DNA of 64,000 bases from Gammaproteobacteria bacterium (GCA_026707945.1 JAPOVV010000110.1:186001-250000), one strand, 5' to 3'; counted from the first letter of the stretch, positions 28,005-37,477 are shown. A program made the numbers and translations. Notes: generated by a model not told the origin, from the sequence alone.

Positions 28005-29963
28005 ATGGCAAAGCAAGCCCGGGCTAGCTCACTCCAAGATTCCCAGCAAGCAACACTGGAAACTCGCACAAATACCGATTCTGTTACCGATTCAATTGAG
28101 TTCTTGGCAAAAGCGCGAGAGCAAGGCTATGTAACGTACGAGGAGATCACTGACTTTATAGATGTCGGTGACGACGATAGTGACATAAGCGTCGTATTCG
28201 AAGAATTCGTCGCCGACATAAAAGACGCAGGGATAAAAGTCTTCGAATCCCCGCCGACGGAAGAAGATTTACTCCAAGGGAACGAAGCGTCTGCTAGTGA
28301 CGACGAGTTATTAGAAGAGGAACAACTAAACGCCGCACTAACGGCGATTGAGAAAAATCAGACGGGTCGCACTACCGACCCTCTTCGCATGTACATGCGC
28401 GAGATGGGCAAAGTTGGCTTATTAACGCGTGAGAAAGAGATCGAAATAGCAAAGCGCTTAGAAGCTGGAATCAGTGCGGAACTTGAAGCAGTTGCAACGT
28501 TTCCCGGAGTCGTTGACTACATATTGGAAGTGTATGAAGACGTCACAAAACGCAAGAAATTAGGGGAATTACTAGTCGGGTATCTCAACCCGATGGAGGT
28601 CGTAAAACCGGCCCAACAAATCGATGCGAACACGCCAAAAGACGAAACAAAAGACAACAAACGCAAAGGACCCGATCCTGACATAGCTAAGAAACGGTTT
28701 GACGAGTTAAAGCGAGCCCATGCGAAATGTCACAAGATTCTTGCTAATCAACGAAATTGGCGGACGAAAGAGGCCGTTAAAGCGCTCGATGACATGGCGC
28801 AAATATTTAGGTACTTCAAGTTCACACTAGTCCATCATGATCACGTGTGTCAGATCGCCGAAACGTCTTGGCGACATTTAAGGGAGCAAGAGCGCGCACT
28901 TGAGAAAATTGTCCGTCGCTGTCGGATGTCGATTGAGGAATTCAAGGAAGAGTTTCGGGGCAAAGAATCTTCCGCTAATTGGTATAAGCGACATTCAACC
29001 GATAAACCGTATAGCCGCAAACTTACTGAATATGAAATAGAAATCCTTAGAGCACATAGATACATACGAGAAGAAGAACTTGATCAACGGCACTCTCGAG
29101 CCATCTTAAAACGAAAAACTGGCGTTGCACCTCCGGTACCAGCTCATACGCGAAATCCAGGCATAAAGTACTCGACCATCCGAGGAATCCACGACCGCGT
29201 TAGACACGGGGCCAAAGAAAAGAGCTTAGCTAAAAATGACATGGTCGAAGCCAATTTGCGGCTCGTGATGTCGATTGCTAAGAAATACACCAATCGTGGT
29301 CTTCATTTCCTCGATCTCATCGAAGAAGGCAATCTTGGATTGATGAAGGCTGTCGACAAATTCGAGTACCGTCGTGGATACAAGTTTTCAACCTATGCGA
29401 CATGGTGGATTCGACAAGCCATTACTCGGGCAATCGCCGACCACGCCCGAACGATTCGTGTTCCAGTGCACATGATTGAAACGATCAATAAGCTCAATCG
29501 CATCACGCGTCAAATGACGCAGGAACTAGGCCGGGAGCCCACACCAGAAGAGCTTTCCGAACGAATGGAAATCAATGAGGAGAAAGTTCGACGCGTCCAG
29601 GAAATTGGACGGGAACCTCTGTCCATGGAAAAACCAGTTGGCGAAGACGGCGACGCAACCGTCGGCGATTTCATCGAGGACTCAAGTGCTCAATCGCCTG
29701 TTGACAATACAGCTCATAAAAACCTTTCAGATGCGATTAAAGAGACGCTCGATGATATGGACCCGCGTGAAAGTCAGGTCCTCCGAATGCGGTTCGGCAT
29801 AGGGATGAATCAAGATCACACACTTGAAGAAGTCGGAAAGCAATTCGACGTAACTCGCGAGCGTATTCGCCAAATCGAAGCAAATGCTATGCGACGTATC
29901 AGCAATTCAGACCGAATTCGGTCACTTCTGAAAGACTTCGGTTTCGATCTACTCGCGAGTTAA
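28005..29963 (+). CDS. rpoD: RNA polymerase primary sigma factor (probable housekeeping RpoD)
   Basis: A 652-aa group 1 sigma-70 factor: region 1.1 ([19 protein letters not shown]), acidic linker, 1.2 ([20 protein letters not shown]), non-conserved region, region 2 from about 410 with [19 protein letters not shown], finger [11 protein letters not shown], and region 4.2 near 603 with [22 protein letters not shown]. All promoter-contacting residues match E. coli RpoD. The activator-facing patch after the helix is changed (E. coli K593, R599 and H600 align with Asn, Ser and Asn). Position after dnaG and before a terminator is the classical rpoD locus, and the C-terminal RSLLKDF is the more canonical of the two long paralogues. 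I therefore call this one rpoD, though paralogue B could share the role. Confidence 0.93.
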   Translation: MAKQARASSLQDSQQATLETRTNTDSVTDSIEFLAKAREQGYVTYEEITDFIDVGDDDSDISVVFEEFVADIKDAGIKVFESPPTEEDLLQGNEASASDDELLEEEQLNAALTAIEKNQTGRTTDPLRMYMREMGKVGLLTREKEIEIAKRLEAGISAELEAVATFPGVVDYILEVYEDVTKRKKLGELLVGYLNPMEVVKPAQQIDANTPKDETKDNKRKGPDPDIAKKRFDELKRAHAKCHKILANQRNWRTKEAVKALDDMAQIFRYFKFTLVHHDHVCQIAETSWRHLREQERALEKIVRRCRMSIEEFKEEFRGKESSANWYKRHSTDKPYSRKLTEYEIEILRAHRYIREEELDQRHSRAILKRKTGVAPPVPAHTRNPGIKYSTIRGIHDRVRHGAKEKSLAKNDMVEANLRLVMSIAKKYTNRGLHFLDLIEEGNLGLMKAVDKFEYRRGYKFSTYATWWIRQAITRAIADHARTIRVPVHMIETINKLNRITRQMTQELGREPTPEELSERMEINEEKVRRVQEIGREPLSMEKPVGEDGDATVGDFIEDSSAQSPVDNTAHKNLSDAIKETLDDMDPRESQVLRMRFGIGMNQDHTLEEVGKQFDVTRERIRQIEANAMRRISNSDRIRSLLKDFGFDLLAS

Positions 29964-29985
29964 CCGCGAACACTCAGACTCAAGA

Positions 29986-30018
29986 AAAACGGCGATGCTA
30001 GCCATCGCCGTTTTTTTT
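29986..30018. terminator. Bidirectional terminator between rpoD and tRNA-Ile2
   Basis: A hairpin (GGCGATG at 29991-29997, CATCGCC at 30003-30009) is flanked by A5 on the left and T8 on the right. It reads as a rho-independent terminator for rpoD on the plus strand, and for the tRNA gene on the minus strand, whose CCA end abuts the A/T run. Confidence 0.9.
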
Positions 30019-30357
30019 GGTGGGCCCACCAGGACTCGAACCTGGGACCAATGGATTCACGATCCGCTACGCGGACATCTGAGTGTTTCCACTCAGCGCG
30101 GACTATCTCACCACCCTTACACTGGGTGCGGGACGCTCGAACGCCTGTGATTAAGAACACTCGACCGCAATATGCGATCAGTTCTCAGGTAGTCTCTGCA
30201 CCTTCCGAAAGTGCACTTTCGGCTTGGCTCAGGATTGCCATAGCCAACTGTTGTTAGCCTTAGGTTTCCCTGAGTTCATCCCGTTCATCTGACGACTCAC
30301 ATCGCCAGCGCACCATTTTGATGAGTCCACGGCTCTAACCAACTGAGCTATAGGCCC
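30018..30357 (-). tRNA. ileX: tRNA-Ile2 (anticodon CAU), interrupted by a group I intron
   Basis: The exons are 30357-30321 (37 nt) and 30057-30018 (40 nt); joined they give a 77-nt tRNA with encoded CCA. The cloverleaf closes fully: acceptor GGGCCTA/TGGGCCC, D-stem GCTC/GAGC, anticodon stem GTGGA/TCCAT with loop CTCATAA, variable TGGTC, T-stem CCAGG/CCTGG with loop TTCGAGT. The CAU anticodon and body resemble tRNA-Ile2, whose C34 is changed to lysidine by TilS to read AUA; the same gene often follows rpoD in related bacteria. Elongator tRNA-Met is the alternative. The intron lies right after the anticodon, between CTCAT and AA. The gene is 62 nt downstream of glyS on the same strand. Confidence 0.93.
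30058..30320 (-). ncRNA. Group I self-splicing intron (IC3-like, Azoarcus type)
   Basis: 263 nt, no ORF. P1 forms between the exon end GACTCAT and the intron guide GTGAGTC (intron nt 21-27), with the expected T-G wobble at the 5' splice site; the last intron base is the omega G. Core motifs in order: CCTAAGG (57-63); a P5 hairpin GCTAAC/GTTGGC; TATGGCAATCCTGAGCCAAGC (79-99, the P4/Q element); an 18-nt palindromic P6a CCGAAAGTG/CACTTTCGG; GGTGCAGAGACTAC (R, 119-132); and GAGATAGTCC (S, 212-221) with ACTA/TAGT pairing as P7. A P9 hairpin CTGAGTG/CACTCAG is capped by GAAA, and a small hairpin TCCGC/GCGGA precedes the 3' splice site. The core sequence is strikingly like the Azoarcus tRNA-Ile(CAU) intron. 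Confidence 0.93.
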
Positions 30358-30419
30358 GTGGTCGGAAGTTTAAGAGATATCGAACAACGTCTTATCGGTT
30401 AATCCAATTCGATGTAAGT

Positions 30420-31793
30420 TCAGCTGACCAAGTTGGTTGCGAGGTAACTAGGTAACTCCGCGGTTTCTAACCGAATTTGCTTCATTGAGTCGCGATCCCT
30501 GACTGTTACGGTATCTGTCTCTAGTGATTCAAAATCGATCGTCAAGCAGAAAGGCGTACCAACTTCGTCATGCTTCCGGTAGCTCTTTCCAATATTCCCA
30601 CTATTCTCAAAAAAGATGCGACCTAGCCCGAGTCTTTGCAGGTCACTTCGAAGAGATTGTGCCTTCGAGACGATCTCTTGATGATTTCGCTTTAGCGGTA
30701 TCACTGCGGCTTTGATCGGCGCTAAATGCGCGGGTAGACGAAGGACTGTGCGTTCTTTTCCATCTTCTAACTGCTCAACGGTATACGCTTCGTTCAGTAC
30801 CGCAAGTACCCCTCGATCAACACCAGCGGACGGTTCAATCACGTAAGGTACTACCCACTGCTTCGTTTCTCTATCTTGTATTGCAAGTTTTGCGGTTGAA
30901 TCGGTATTCGGTTGTACGCTAGCTTGTATGTCGAGCTCGCCCTGTTGTTTCGTATGCGAGCCAAGATCAAAGTCGGTTCTATTCGCAACCCCTTCAAGCT
31001 CTTCAACACCATGCGGAAACCGATACATGATGTCTACGGTTGCCTTTGAGTAATGAGCCAGCTCTTCCTTCGGCACGTCATAGCACGACAAGTGATTCGA
31101 ACTTACACCTTGTTCTCGCCACCACGCTAGACGACTCTCCACCCACGTCTGATGCCAAGCTTCATCTGTACCAGGTTGAACGAAGAACTCTAGCTCCATT
31201 TGCTCAAATTCACGCACACGAAAGATGAAATTTCGAGGTGTAATTTCATTTCGAAATGCTTTTCCGATCTGCGCGATGCCGAACGGCATCTGACGAGAAG
31301 TCGAATCCACGACATTCTTGAAGTTCGTGAAAATCGCCTGAGCAGTTTCCGGTCGCAGATATGCTATGTCAACGCCGTCATCAACCGGACCAATCGATGT
31401 CTTGAACATCAGATTGAATGGTCGAGGTTCCGTAAGAGAGTCTGAGCCGCAGTATGGACATTTGCCGTCTTCGATGTGATCCGCTCGTGAACGTTTTTTG
31501 CATGCGCGGCAGTCCACCAACGGGTCGGTAAAAGTCTCTTCGTGTCCTGAATAGTGCAAGACTGACCGATGCGTCAGAATCGATGCGTCTAATCCTTCGA
31601 CGTCATCCCGTTCGTGCACCATCGCAGACCACCAAGCAGCCTTCAGGTTATTTTTTAACTCGACACCAAGTGGACCGTAGTCGTAAGCACCTTGTAGACC
31701 CCCGTAGATTTCGCTGGATTGGAATAGGAAGCCTCGCCGCTTGCACAAAGCGACAAGCTCATCCATGTTTTGTGCGGTCACGAAGCGTCTCAA
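30420..31793 (-). CDS. glyS: Glycyl-tRNA synthetase, single-chain (alpha2) type
   Basis: A 457-aa class II synthetase charging tRNA-Gly. It is of the homodimeric type found in Thermus, Gram-positives, archaea and eukaryotes: [21 protein letters not shown] at the N-terminus, motif 2 [19 protein letters not shown], motif 3 [13 protein letters not shown], and the C-terminal anticodon-binding domain with [13 protein letters not shown] zinc site CRACKK...CPYCGS lies near residues 95-118. Most gammaproteobacteria instead have the two-subunit GlyQ/GlyS enzyme. The TTG at 31793 gives the longest form; GTG 31781 or ATG 31766 are alternatives, since the conserved sequence begins at [12 protein letters not shown]. 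Last protein gene before the intron-bearing tRNA. Confidence 0.92.
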   Translation of the reverse strand: MRRFVTAQNMDELVALCKRRGFLFQSSEIYGGLQGAYDYGPLGVELKNNLKAAWWSAMVHERDDVEGLDASILTHRSVLHYSGHEETFTDPLVDCRACKKRSRADHIEDGKCPYCGSDSLTEPRPFNLMFKTSIGPVDDGVDIAYLRPETAQAIFTNFKNVVDSTSRQMPFGIAQIGKAFRNEITPRNFIFRVREFEQMELEFFVQPGTDEAWHQTWVESRLAWWREQGVSSNHLSCYDVPKEELAHYSKATVDIMYRFPHGVEELEGVANRTDFDLGSHTKQQGELDIQASVQPNTDSTAKLAIQDRETKQWVVPYVIEPSAGVDRGVLAVLNEAYTVEQLEDGKERTVLRLPAHLAPIKAAVIPLKRNHQEIVSKAQSLRSDLQRLGLGRIFFENSGNIGKSYRKHDEVGTPFCLTIDFESLETDTVTVRDRDSMKQIRLETAELPSYLATNLVS

Positions 31794-31954
31794 CGATCTG
31801 AATGAGCACGGGTTTTACCCATGCAAGGCGGCGGAATTGTAGACGCCCAATCAAAGGAGCGCAGAAAAATGAGTGGCGATCCTTCTATTGCTAAATCACG
31901 TCAAACCCTTGATCCTCTACTTAAGATTGGTCGAATTGTTAGTAAGGAGTGCGT

Positions 31955-33013
31955 ATGGAATTTATCTACATTGTTTCAATCATCCTGTTCATAGTGTTCG
32001 CGGTTGGTTTGACCGTCTATTTAGTAACTTCGCACAAACAAATGGCTCAAAAGCTCGCCGACATGGATCAACGTCAACGAGATGACGCAGAGAAGTTTCG
32101 CAGCACGTTGGATTCGGGATTCGCGACGGGACGTTCCGAAGCAGCGGAACAGCGCAAGGAGAGTCAGAAAGTGATTCAAGATGTGCACGAAAAGCTCGGG
32201 GCAATTTCCAAATTCAAGGAAACCGTGTCGACGTTGAACGAAAACGTATCGGGCGTTCGAAGGGTGTTTGAAAATCCCAAACAACGCGGCCTGTTTGGGG
32301 AAAGTCAGCTGAAGGATATCGTTACTGTAGCACTTCCTGACGAGATGTATGCGTTCGAACATTCCGTTAAAGTAGAGGAAGACAGATCTGTGAAATTCGA
32401 TTGCTTTCTCAAATTGCCAGACCCGCCAGGCCCGCTTGGTATCGACTCTAAATTTCCCGCCGAACTCTATCGCCATATCGTTGAAGCGGGCACAGACGAC
32501 GAGCTACGAAAAGCAAGGAAGAATTTTGGTGACAATATCAAGAAGCTCACAAGTGATATCGCTTCAAAGTACATCATTCCGAACGTTACGTCGGAATTTG
32601 CATTGATGTTCGTACCTTCGGAAGCTATATTCGCCGAGATTTACTCCGAGCTACAAGATGTAGTCAAGATTTCTCAGGATTCGCGCGTCTACATCGTCTC
32701 ACCCGCAACATTAATGGCATCCTTGAATACGATCCGCTCCGTAGTTAATACGATGAAGGTGCAACGAGCAGCCGAGCAGGTCCTCGTTGGATTGACCAGT
32801 ATTGCAGATCAGGCCGCAAATCTAAATGAGCGTGCTGAAAAGTTCGAGAATTCGCTAAAAAGAGCCTCCGACAGAGCCCACGACATAGTCGTGACATCAG
32901 GGAAGATCAACAAAGAAGTCACCAAGATGAAGGAAGGTAATACTGAGTTAATCTCGCAGCCTCCGTCAGTCGAGGACGCGTTGGCTAACGGCGAACAGGC
33001 TAAATCTTCTTGA
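31955..33013 (+). CDS. rmuC: RmuC family DNA recombination protein
   Basis: A 352-aa protein with an N-terminal membrane anchor (residues 3-25), a coiled-coil section (about 30-100), and the RmuC nuclease-like domain including ENPKQRGLFGESQLKDIV, DCFLKLPD...LGIDSKFP and ALMFVPSEAIFAEIY. It ends with a second helical segment. RmuC limits inversions at short inverted repeats in E. coli. The start is ATG 31955, because AAGGAG lies 5 nt upstream; the GTG at 31949 falls inside that site. It is shorter than E. coli RmuC (475 aa), mainly in the coiled coil. Confidence 0.88.
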   Translation: MEFIYIVSIILFIVFAVGLTVYLVTSHKQMAQKLADMDQRQRDDAEKFRSTLDSGFATGRSEAAEQRKESQKVIQDVHEKLGAISKFKETVSTLNENVSGVRRVFENPKQRGLFGESQLKDIVTVALPDEMYAFEHSVKVEEDRSVKFDCFLKLPDPPGPLGIDSKFPAELYRHIVEAGTDDELRKARKNFGDNIKKLTSDIASKYIIPNVTSEFALMFVPSEAIFAEIYSELQDVVKISQDSRVYIVSPATLMASLNTIRSVVNTMKVQRAAEQVLVGLTSIADQAANLNERAEKFENSLKRASDRAHDIVVTSGKINKEVTKMKEGNTELISQPPSVEDALANGEQAKSS

Positions 33014-33176
33014 AAACGATGCCCTAGGAAGTCTCGGTTCGCACTAGCACACCGCACATCCACATGAGATCTAGCGCACAATCGACTTTTTATTCAATAG
33101 CGCAGAATTTTCACATGTTCTATCGAATCGTCCAATGTGATAATCCACGGCTATATCGCGACCTGAGACGCTAACA

Positions 33177-33917
33177 ATGAGAATTTGGATACGAATACTC
33201 TTAAGCGGCGCGCTCGCCTGCTTAGCGCTTGCGATTGGTGGGGCTTGGCTCTTCAAGTTTGGTATTGCCTCATTCGGCATAAGCAGCACATTTGTGTTGA
33301 TAGGTTTCGGACTAAGCGTGATATTCGCGGTAATCACTATTGGCACGCTCTTCGTTTCGATCTTGCGTAAACAACCATATGGTCTCTTCACAATGTTCGT
33401 CGCATTCGTGGTCTGTTTCTGCCTCGCAGGTTACGCCGCCATCCTGTACAACAAAGCTAGTACCAATCCAGTCATATACAACGTATCGACCGACCTCGTC
33501 GATCCACCGAAGTTCTCCCAAGCGATACTCGATCTGCGTGGCGAGTCGTCAAATCCGGTAGAACTAGACAATCGACAAAAGGAGCTACATAAAGGCGCAT
33601 ATGACGACGTTCAATCCCTTGTGCTTAACTCAAACAAAGATAGTGCATACACGATGGCACTTGAACTAGTAAGAGAACGCGGATGGGAGATCGTAGCTCA
33701 CGACGAACAAGAAGGTACGATTGATGCGATCGCGACGACATTCTGGTTTGGGTACAAGGACGATGTCGTAGTTCGAGTTCGTGGCAATGCTGAGGAGAAA
33801 TCAGCGACTGTCGACCTACATTCAGTCTCGCGGATCGGTCAAACCGACCTGGGCAAGAATGCAGAACGTATTCGTGACTTTCTAGCCGATCTGACTGAAA
33901 AAATCGACCACAACTAG
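33177..33917 (+). CDS. DUF1499 family membrane protein
   Basis: A 246-aa protein with three N-terminal membrane helices (about residues 7-28, 36-60 and 68-90) and a C-terminal DUF1499 domain. The domain is recognised by STDLVDPPKFSQAI near 104, ARE/RERGWEIVAHDEQEGTIDAIA near 170, and FGYKDDVVVRVR followed by VDLHSVSRIGQTDLG. Function of the domain is not established. Transcribed alone, convergent with the phosphodiesterase gene. Confidence 0.85.
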   Translation: MRIWIRILLSGALACLALAIGGAWLFKFGIASFGISSTFVLIGFGLSVIFAVITIGTLFVSILRKQPYGLFTMFVAFVVCFCLAGYAAILYNKASTNPVIYNVSTDLVDPPKFSQAILDLRGESSNPVELDNRQKELHKGAYDDVQSLVLNSNKDSAYTMALELVRERGWEIVAHDEQEGTIDAIATTFWFGYKDDVVVRVRGNAEEKSATVDLHSVSRIGQTDLGKNAERIRDFLADLTEKIDHN

Positions 33918-33955
33918 TGGATCGCTATGTGACCGCTATCCCAAGTTCGCAAACG

Positions 33956-34441
33956 CTAGAACTTGAGTAGCTCAACTTTAAGAGTAGTTAGGTCGACCAC
34001 GCCAACCGCGTTATAGCCCGTCATTTGCCCCGCACACTCACCAGGATTGAATATCAAGCGTTCGGCGTTCCATTCTTCTCTCTTCAAATGAGTATGCCCA
34101 TGCAACACCAACTCTGAATCGCCTAAATCAACGTTTCCTAGCATTGCTGGGTCGTGAACGACCAAAATCGATCGCCCATGCCAGCGTAGCCTCAGCGGCG
34201 GTTCTTGAAATTCAAAGCGGTGGCGTGCGATAGACTGATCCAATCCTTCTCGCTCCATGTCGTTATTACCAAACACACCATATAGCGGACAAGCTAGCTC
34301 ACCGAACAGATCAAGCGTCGTCCCTTTCGTAATGTCGCCGGTATGGATCACCCGTTCTACCTGAGCGTCGTTAAACAACTCAACGATTCGTTTTACATTT
34401 TTTACGTTGTTGTGCGTATCACAAACGACACCGATCTTCAT
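33956..34441 (-). CDS. YfcE/MJ0936-family metallophosphoesterase
   Basis: A 161-aa calcineurin-like phosphoesterase. Metal ligands: CDTHNN near residue 8 (usually SDTHG), HTGDI near 33, FGNND near 58, VHDP near 93 (usually THG) and LHGHTH near 111, followed by NPGE. The small size matches YfcE-type phosphodiesterases acting on generic phosphodiesters. The VHDP variant is slightly unusual. A terminator of the upstream thiolase operon lies just before its start. Confidence 0.85.
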   Translation of the reverse strand: MKIGVVCDTHNNVKNVKRIVELFNDAQVERVIHTGDITKGTTLDLFGELACPLYGVFGNNDMEREGLDQSIARHRFEFQEPPLRLRWHGRSILVVHDPAMLGNVDLGDSELVLHGHTHLKREEWNAERLIFNPGECAGQMTGYNAVGVVDLTTLKVELLKF

Positions 34442-34452
34442 CTAAGTACCAT

Positions 34453-34486
34453 AAAAAACGCCGCTCATCCTTGAACGAGCGGCGCT
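34453..34486 (-). terminator. Rho-independent terminator of the thiolase/DUF35 operon
   Basis: On the minus strand, CGCCGCTC (34484-34477) and GAGCGGCG (34466-34459) form an 8-bp hairpin with a 10-nt loop followed by a T6 run, about 80 nt after the thiolase stop. Confidence 0.88.
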
Positions 34487-34564
34487 AATCGATATTCCGT
34501 CACCTACATCGAAGGCAAGCTAAACCCTATGCTCGTTTCGATGGCGGTGGCAACCTACCTTTGC

Positions 34565-35710
34565 CTAGGCAGCTTTTTCCAGAATGTGTATGCCACATGC
34601 GCTGCCAAGACCAATCACATGTGTCAACCCAATTTTGGCATCTTCAACTTGACGACGACCAGCTTCACCACGAAGGTGCGTACTAACCTCGTATATGTTC
34701 GCGATTCCAGTTGCACCTAGTGGGTGCCCTTTCGAAAGCAAGCCACCCGATACATTCACAGGAATGCGTCCACCCAATTCGACATCGCCGTCATCAATCA
34801 GGCGACCTGCACCACCTTCTTCACAAAGTCCCAAGTTCTCGTAGTGAAGAATCTCTGCGGTCGCGAAGCAATCATGCAATTCGACCAGATCAAGGTCCTC
34901 CGGCCCAACACCCGCCATCTCATATGCCGCTTTCGACGCCATCCGGGTACATGAATTGACGTCCGGCATCACCAGATCGCGCTCTTGCCAAGGATCAGAC
35001 GTTAGCACAGATGCACGAACTTTGATCGCTCGATCCATCAAGCCAAGTTCTCGAACCTTTTGTTCGGAAGCAACCACCGCTGCCGCCGAGCCATCGACAT
35101 TCACTGAACACATCAGTTTGGTATTCGGATAGGAAATCATCTCCGCGTTCATTACCACCTCGAGTGGCGTCTCGATCTGGTACATCGCTTTAGCGTTCAT
35201 CGTCGAGTGGTGATGGTTCTTCACCGAGACCTTCGCGAACTGCTCAAACGTGGTGCCGTGATTGCGGGTATGCTCTAGACCAGCTTCGGCGAAGACCGAA
35301 GGCATGGTGCCAGACCCTAACAGTCCCTCTTTCGAGATGCCCTTCGAGCCGCCGCCGCCACCAAGCAAGCCTTTACCCATCTGCTCAACGCCAACAGCAA
35401 GCACGATGTCATAGACGTCCGCTTTCACCGACATCCACGCTTCACGAAACGCGGTTGCACCAGTCGCGCACGCGTTTGATACGTTAACAACAGGAATCCC
35501 TGTTTGGCCGATCTCTTGCAAGACGCGTTGACCAACCATGCCGCTAGCTTGGTTCAGATTCCCACAGTACAAAGCTTGCATGTCCTGGATGGATAAACCG
35601 CAGTCGTCAAGTGCGAGCAACGCGGCCTCAGCTCCAAGTTGTGGTACGGATTTCTCAGGGAACCGGCCAAACTTAATCATGTCTACGCCGACAATGTAAG
35701 CGTCTGCCAT
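34565..35710 (-). CDS. Thiolase (SCP-x/acetyl-CoA acetyltransferase type)
   Basis: A 381-aa thiolase with catalytic residues in place: nucleophilic Cys in VSNACATGATAF near residue 83, His in SKGHPLGATG near 338, and the second Cys in LGSACGIHIL near the C-terminus. SCP-x-type thiolases cleave branched or sterol side-chain 3-ketoacyl-CoAs. The DUF35 partner lies 13 nt upstream in the same operon. This contrasts with the degenerate thiolase-fold protein at 7350-8549. Confidence 0.9.
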   Translation of the reverse strand: MADAYIVGVDMIKFGRFPEKSVPQLGAEAALLALDDCGLSIQDMQALYCGNLNQASGMVGQRVLQEIGQTGIPVVNVSNACATGATAFREAWMSVKADVYDIVLAVGVEQMGKGLLGGGGGSKGISKEGLLGSGTMPSVFAEAGLEHTRNHGTTFEQFAKVSVKNHHHSTMNAKAMYQIETPLEVVMNAEMISYPNTKLMCSVNVDGSAAAVVASEQKVRELGLMDRAIKVRASVLTSDPWQERDLVMPDVNSCTRMASKAAYEMAGVGPEDLDLVELHDCFATAEILHYENLGLCEEGGAGRLIDDGDVELGGRIPVNVSGGLLSKGHPLGATGIANIYEVSTHLRGEAGRRQVEDAKIGLTHVIGLGSACGIHILEKAA

Positions 35711-35723
35711 TACTCTCTCCTAG

Positions 35724-36137
35724 CTATGCAGGTTTAAAGAAATATGAAAGGTAGCTGTTGCCGTCTGCATCCTTTCGACCGAGCGCGTCATCGAATATCA
35801 CCTCTACCGGCATGCTGAAACTGATCTTCTCCGGGTCTGCTTCGATGCCGATGAGATTTCCCTTAATCGTTCCGCCCCCCTCCAGGTCGACGATAGCCGA
35901 AATATAGGGTACGTCAATACCAGGAAACGAGCGATGAACAATTGAGTACGAGTAGAGAGAACCGCGATTAGACAGTTGGATTGTCGTCATCGAATCGCGA
36001 GCACCACACCTTGAACAGTGTCGTCGCTCGCCAAGATAGACCGCGCCACATTCGTCACATCGATGTCCTTCAAGGTAAGGTTTCCCACCTTCGGGCATCT
36101 TAAGGTAACTAACAACTGGCAATGGTCCGTCCGACAT
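35724..36137 (-). CDS. DUF35 OB-fold zinc-ribbon protein, partner of thiolase
   Basis: A 137-aa DUF35 protein: zinc ribbon CDECGAVY...CSRCGA (Cys near residues 26, 29, 40 and 43) and an OB-fold with GSLYSYSIVHRSFPG. It is the upstream gene of the thiolase operon and probably holds the acyl-CoA end of the substrate in a complex with that enzyme. Clearly homologous to the DUF35 gene at 8551-8955, giving two such pairs in this window. Confidence 0.88.
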   Translation of the reverse strand: MSDGPLPVVSYLKMPEGGKPYLEGHRCDECGAVYLGERRHCSRCGARDSMTTIQLSNRGSLYSYSIVHRSFPGIDVPYISAIVDLEGGGTIKGNLIGIEADPEKISFSMPVEVIFDDALGRKDADGNSYLSYFFKPA

Positions 36138-36226
36138 CCTTCCCTCTTTGCGATCGGCTACCCCTGATTTTAGCGGATACGACTTGGTGCTCTAAAACCA
36201 GACGTATCAATGTGTAACGTCTTAGA

Positions 36227-37477
36227 TCACCTCTGACGCTGTTCAAGCGACGCGTAAACCGTTCGTGATAGCACACTGACCGGCTCATTTGGTGCACCAA
36301 TTAGCTGCGTAAAAAACACGACAGCAAGTTCGTATTCAGGATCGATCCAAAATGATGTACCCGCGGCGCCACCCCAGTAATAGGTATCAATCGTTAGTGC
36401 CGCATCGAAAGGATCGGGGCGTCTCCGAATACCAAAACCGAGACCATATTGAAATTCGTTGGTCCCCGTTTCGAGCTGGTTCGTCAACATTTTCAGGAGC
36501 GTGGGTTTTCTTAAAGGTGCGTGACCACGACCTGATAGTCCGTCTAAGATCGATTGAGCGAACTTCCCAAAATCGTGAATCGACATGACCAAACCACCTC
36601 CGCCGGATAGGAACGTTACGTCGCGAAATTCCGGGTCGACACGAGGTGTGTCCTGAATCGGAAACACATCATTGCGGGCGGGATACTGATTTGTTCCGAA
36701 TCGCGTTAACTCGTTTTCCGGTACATCGAAGTACGCGTCTTCGATACCCAGTGGTTGCCAAAGGGCTTGTGTCAGGAAGTGGTCGAATCGCATCCCGCTG
36801 ACACGTGCCACGATTTCACTCACCACGTCGGATGCGAAGCTATAGTGAAATCTCTCACCAGGATGAAACAACAACGGTAACGAGCCAAGACCTACCACTA
36901 AATCATGCGTTGTAGGTACAAGGTAATCCCAATCGTCAATCAATCCTGCTTGGCGATACAGCCTATCTACCTCCGTGTCCCCGTAGTAGCCGTACGTAAG
37001 ACCTGAGCTATGCGATAGCAGATGTCGTAAGGTCATTGGCTTCGCTGGCGTATGAACTCCATTCTCAAGGACCTTCAAGTCACTAAATTCAGGTAGCACT
37101 TTCGCTATTGGCTCGTCGAGCGACAGCTTGCCCTGCTCTACTAGCATCATCGCGGCAACAGCTGCGATCGGTTTTGTCATCGAATAGATGCGGTAGAGTG
37201 AATTAGGTTGCACCGGCGTACCAAGTTCGAGATCGAGCATCCCAACGTGGTGCTCGAACACATTCTCACCATGCTGCAACACTAGGACCGCCGCGTTAGG
37301 CAACATCTTGGAATCGATCCAACCTTGCATGACCGGTTTAAGTGATTCAAGTTCGCTCACATCCATTTGGACTTTTTCATCCGCTAGCGTCGGGATGCTG
37401 CTCGAAAAAACAAAGGACCAGATCAAGCACCCGATTCGATGGGTGAGCCCCAAAATAATGCGCCGTACTGGCACCAC
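36227..37477 (-). CDS. Secreted class C beta-lactamase-fold serine hydrolase
   Basis: A 416-aa protein with a signal sequence (basic start, hydrophobic RIGCLIWSFVFSSSIP, cleavage near TLA-DE at about residue 33) and a serine beta-lactamase/esterase domain. The catalytic SxxK is S99-M-T-K102 in RIYSMTKPIAAVA. A Tyr-Ser-Phe (HYSFASD) occupies the YxN position, and HLLSHSSGLTYGYYG is the typical family loop. EstB-like esterases and D-aminopeptidases share this pattern, so an esterase role is likelier than beta-lactam resistance. Starts at GTG. Confidence 0.85.
   Translation of the reverse strand: MVPVRRIILGLTHRIGCLIWSFVFSSSIPTLADEKVQMDVSELESLKPVMQGWIDSKMLPNAAVLVLQHGENVFEHHVGMLDLELGTPVQPNSLYRIYSMTKPIAAVAAMMLVEQGKLSLDEPIAKVLPEFSDLKVLENGVHTPAKPMTLRHLLSHSSGLTYGYYGDTEVDRLYRQAGLIDDWDYLVPTTHDLVVGLGSLPLLFHPGERFHYSFASDVVSEIVARVSGMRFDHFLTQALWQPLGIEDAYFDVPENELTRFGTNQYPARNDVFPIQDTPRVDPEFRDVTFLSGGGGLVMSIHDFGKFAQSILDGLSGRGHAPLRKPTLLKMLTNQLETGTNEFQYGLGFGIRRRPDPFDAALTIDTYYWGGAAGTSFWIDPEYELAVVFFTQLIGAPNEPVSVLSRTVYASLEQRQR

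Noticed and set aside
30051-30257. A 68-codon plus-strand frame across the intron, considered as a homing endonuclease
   Set aside because: Antisense to the intron, spans the exon junction, and has no LAGLIDADG, GIY-YIG or HNH motif.
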